A DNA stretch of 64,000 bases from Barnesiella intestinihominis YIT 11860 (GTDB taxonomy: Bacteria > Bacteroidota > Bacteroidia > Bacteroidales > Barnesiellaceae): positions 172,200 to 236,199 of the forward strand of contig NZ_JH815206.1 in the NCBI RefSeq assembly GCF_000296465.1, read 5' to 3'. This document shows, in pieces, positions 63,042 through 64,000 of the stretch; position 1 is the first letter of the stretch; each line of letters opens with the position of its first letter. Both the position numbers and the translations under genes were made by a program. The notes below the pieces were generated by a model. It ran no database searches, was not told the origin of the DNA, and saw only the letters and a program-made list of their open reading frames with translations.

Positions 63042-64000
63042 TTGATCGATAAAAACGAAAATATTAAGAATAAGCTCGCCCTTTTACCGGATACCCCGGG
63101 CGTATACCAATATTTCGATAAAACGGGAAAGATTATTTATGTAGGTAAGGCGAAGAATCTGAAACGTCGTGTGTCTTCTTATTTCAATAAGGTGCATGAT
63201 TCGCCTAAGACTAATATTCTCGTCAAAAATATTTATGATCTTCAATATATCGTCGTCAAGACCGAGGAAGATGCTTTGCATCTTGAAAACAGCCTTATCA
63301 AAGCATACAAGCCCCGGTATAACGTTTTGTTGAAAGACGACAAGACTTATCCGTGGATTTGTTTGCGTAACGAACATTTTCCCCGGGTGTTTCTGACTCG
63401 CAAAGTTTATAAAGACGGTTCGAAATATTATGGCCCGTATGCCAATGTACACTTGGCGAAAACCGTGTTGGGGTTAATTCGAGAATTATATCCTATTCGC
63501 ACATGTAATTATGCATTGACACCTGAAAATATCGAAAAAAATCGTTTTCGGGTTTGTCTGCAATATCACATTAAAAATTGCAAAGGGTGTTGTGTAGGCA
63601 AAATATCGGAACAAGAATATAACGGATATATCGAACAGGTGCGTCAGATTCTCAACGGAGACATACACCAATTGAGTAACCATTTGTTGGAAGAGATGTC
63701 GGCTCTGTCTACTGAGTTGCGCTTCGAGGAAGCTCAGGTTGTTAAGGAAAAATACGATTTAATCGAGAAGTATAAAGCTAAATCGGTTATCGTGAATCCG
63801 GCTTTGCACGAAATCGATGTCTTTTCTTACGATGAGGACGAGGGGGTAGCTTTTGTGAATTATATGCACGTGCGAGGCGGCTCGATCGTACAAAGTATTA
63901 CTATCGAGTATAAGAAAAAGCTCGATGAATCTGCTTCTGAAATTTTGTCATTGGGTATTGCCGAATTACGTTCCCGATTCGGAAGTCGGGCTAAGGAGGC
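63042..64000 (+). CDS. uvrC: UvrABC system protein C, 3' truncated by window edge
   Basis: Dual-incision subunit of nucleotide excision repair. The frame is open from TTG at 63042 to the window end, with an in-frame stop (TGA 63033-63035, the stop of apt) just upstream. The TTG is therefore the only plausible start, giving MIDKNENIKNKLALLPDTPG. The N-terminal GIY-YIG nuclease domain is PGVYQYFDKTGKIIYVGKAKNLKRRVSSYF. LKDDKTYPWICL follows, then the Cys-rich segment CLQYHIKNCKGCC, and the UVR-like helix RFEEAQVVKEKYDLIEKY. About 319 residues are inside the window, about half of the normal length. Confidence 0.94.
   Translation, partial: MIDKNENIKNKLALLPDTPGVYQYFDKTGKIIYVGKAKNLKRRVSSYFNKVHDSPKTNILVKNIYDLQYIVVKTEEDALHLENSLIKAYKPRYNVLLKDDKTYPWICLRNEHFPRVFLTRKVYKDGSKYYGPYANVHLAKTVLGLIRELYPIRTCNYALTPENIEKNRFRVCLQYHIKNCKGCCVGKISEQEYNGYIEQVRQILNGDIHQLSNHLLEEMSALSTELRFEEAQVVKEKYDLIEKYKAKSVIVNPALHEIDVFSYDEDEGVAFVNYMHVRGGSIVQSITIEYKKKLDESASEILSLGIAELRSRFGSRAKE

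Noticed and set aside
1-64000. CRISPR array, prophage, insertion sequence or integrative element
   Set aside because: No regularly spaced repeats, cas genes, transposase, integrase or phage genes were seen. The direct repeats present are the two intergenic families.

Overview
The window is a piece of a Bacteroidota chromosome, order Bacteroidales. The grounds are TAnnTTTG-type promoters with a TTTG box about 20 bases upstream, a TonB receptor paired with a DUF4249 lipoprotein, an UpxY-type NusG paralogue, the type IX secretion protein PorZ with two cargo-like proteins carrying C-terminal sorting domains, a DUF4294 protein, the dapB-lepB-lepB-wbqC order, and a three-gene complex II. A gut-type Bacteroidales with a T9SS (Barnesiella/Coprobacter-like) is my guess; genus cannot be fixed from here.

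Layout. 0-9 kb: end of rnpA, a YidD-TatD fusion, a TonB receptor/DUF4249 pair, an unknown lipoprotein, an orphan UpxY antiterminator, tyrS and tRNA-Gln. 9-18 kb: a glycosyltransferase operon (GT8, four tandem GT2 paralogues, GT4, DUF5672) and a convergent GT4. 18-31 kb: nadB, rubrerythrin, DUF2851, the dapB-lepB-lepB2-wbqC operon, then serine acetyltransferase, an rRNA methyltransferase, purD and two membrane proteins. 31-42 kb: rdgB-porZ-nudix, a GT-C-like protein with an acyltransferase, and nadA-leuS-yitT. 42-44 kb: two AT-rich intergenic regions with DnaA-box-like sites around a SpoU methyltransferase and a DUF4294 gene. 44-64 kb: radical SAM protein, LRR surface protein, TPR regulator, complex II (C-A-B), TlpA-like lipoprotein, beta-helix surface protein, AlkD-like protein, SpmA-SpmB fusion, ybeY, mnmG, apt and the start of uvrC.

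Main observations. (1) The plus strand appears C-rich left of about 42 kb and G-rich right of about 44 kb. The switch coincides with the two AT-rich regions, which carry four exact TTATNCACA-type sites and one near match. I read this as a candidate chromosomal replication origin not adjacent to dnaA. (2) The second lepB paralogue has lost both catalytic dyad residues (Ser to Gln, Lys to Ala) and looks like a pseudo-signal-peptidase. (3) An interspersed repeat carries a ready-made consensus promoter upstream of several unrelated genes. (4) A second intergenic repeat family is built of several short palindromes. (5) Two adjacent GT2 genes share a 176-base block with three differences, while the rest has diverged, which suggests gene conversion. 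(6) YidD is fused to a complete TatD-like hydrolase.

How the genes connect: surface glycan synthesis (GT cluster, GT-C, acyltransferase), protein export (two LepB homologues, YidD, PorZ, T9SS cargo), NAD synthesis (nadA and nadB apart), translation and RNA maturation (tyrS, leuS, mnmG, ybeY, rnpA, methyltransferases), and anaerobic energy metabolism (complex II). All composition statements come from reading and hand-counting sample lines, not from a computed skew.
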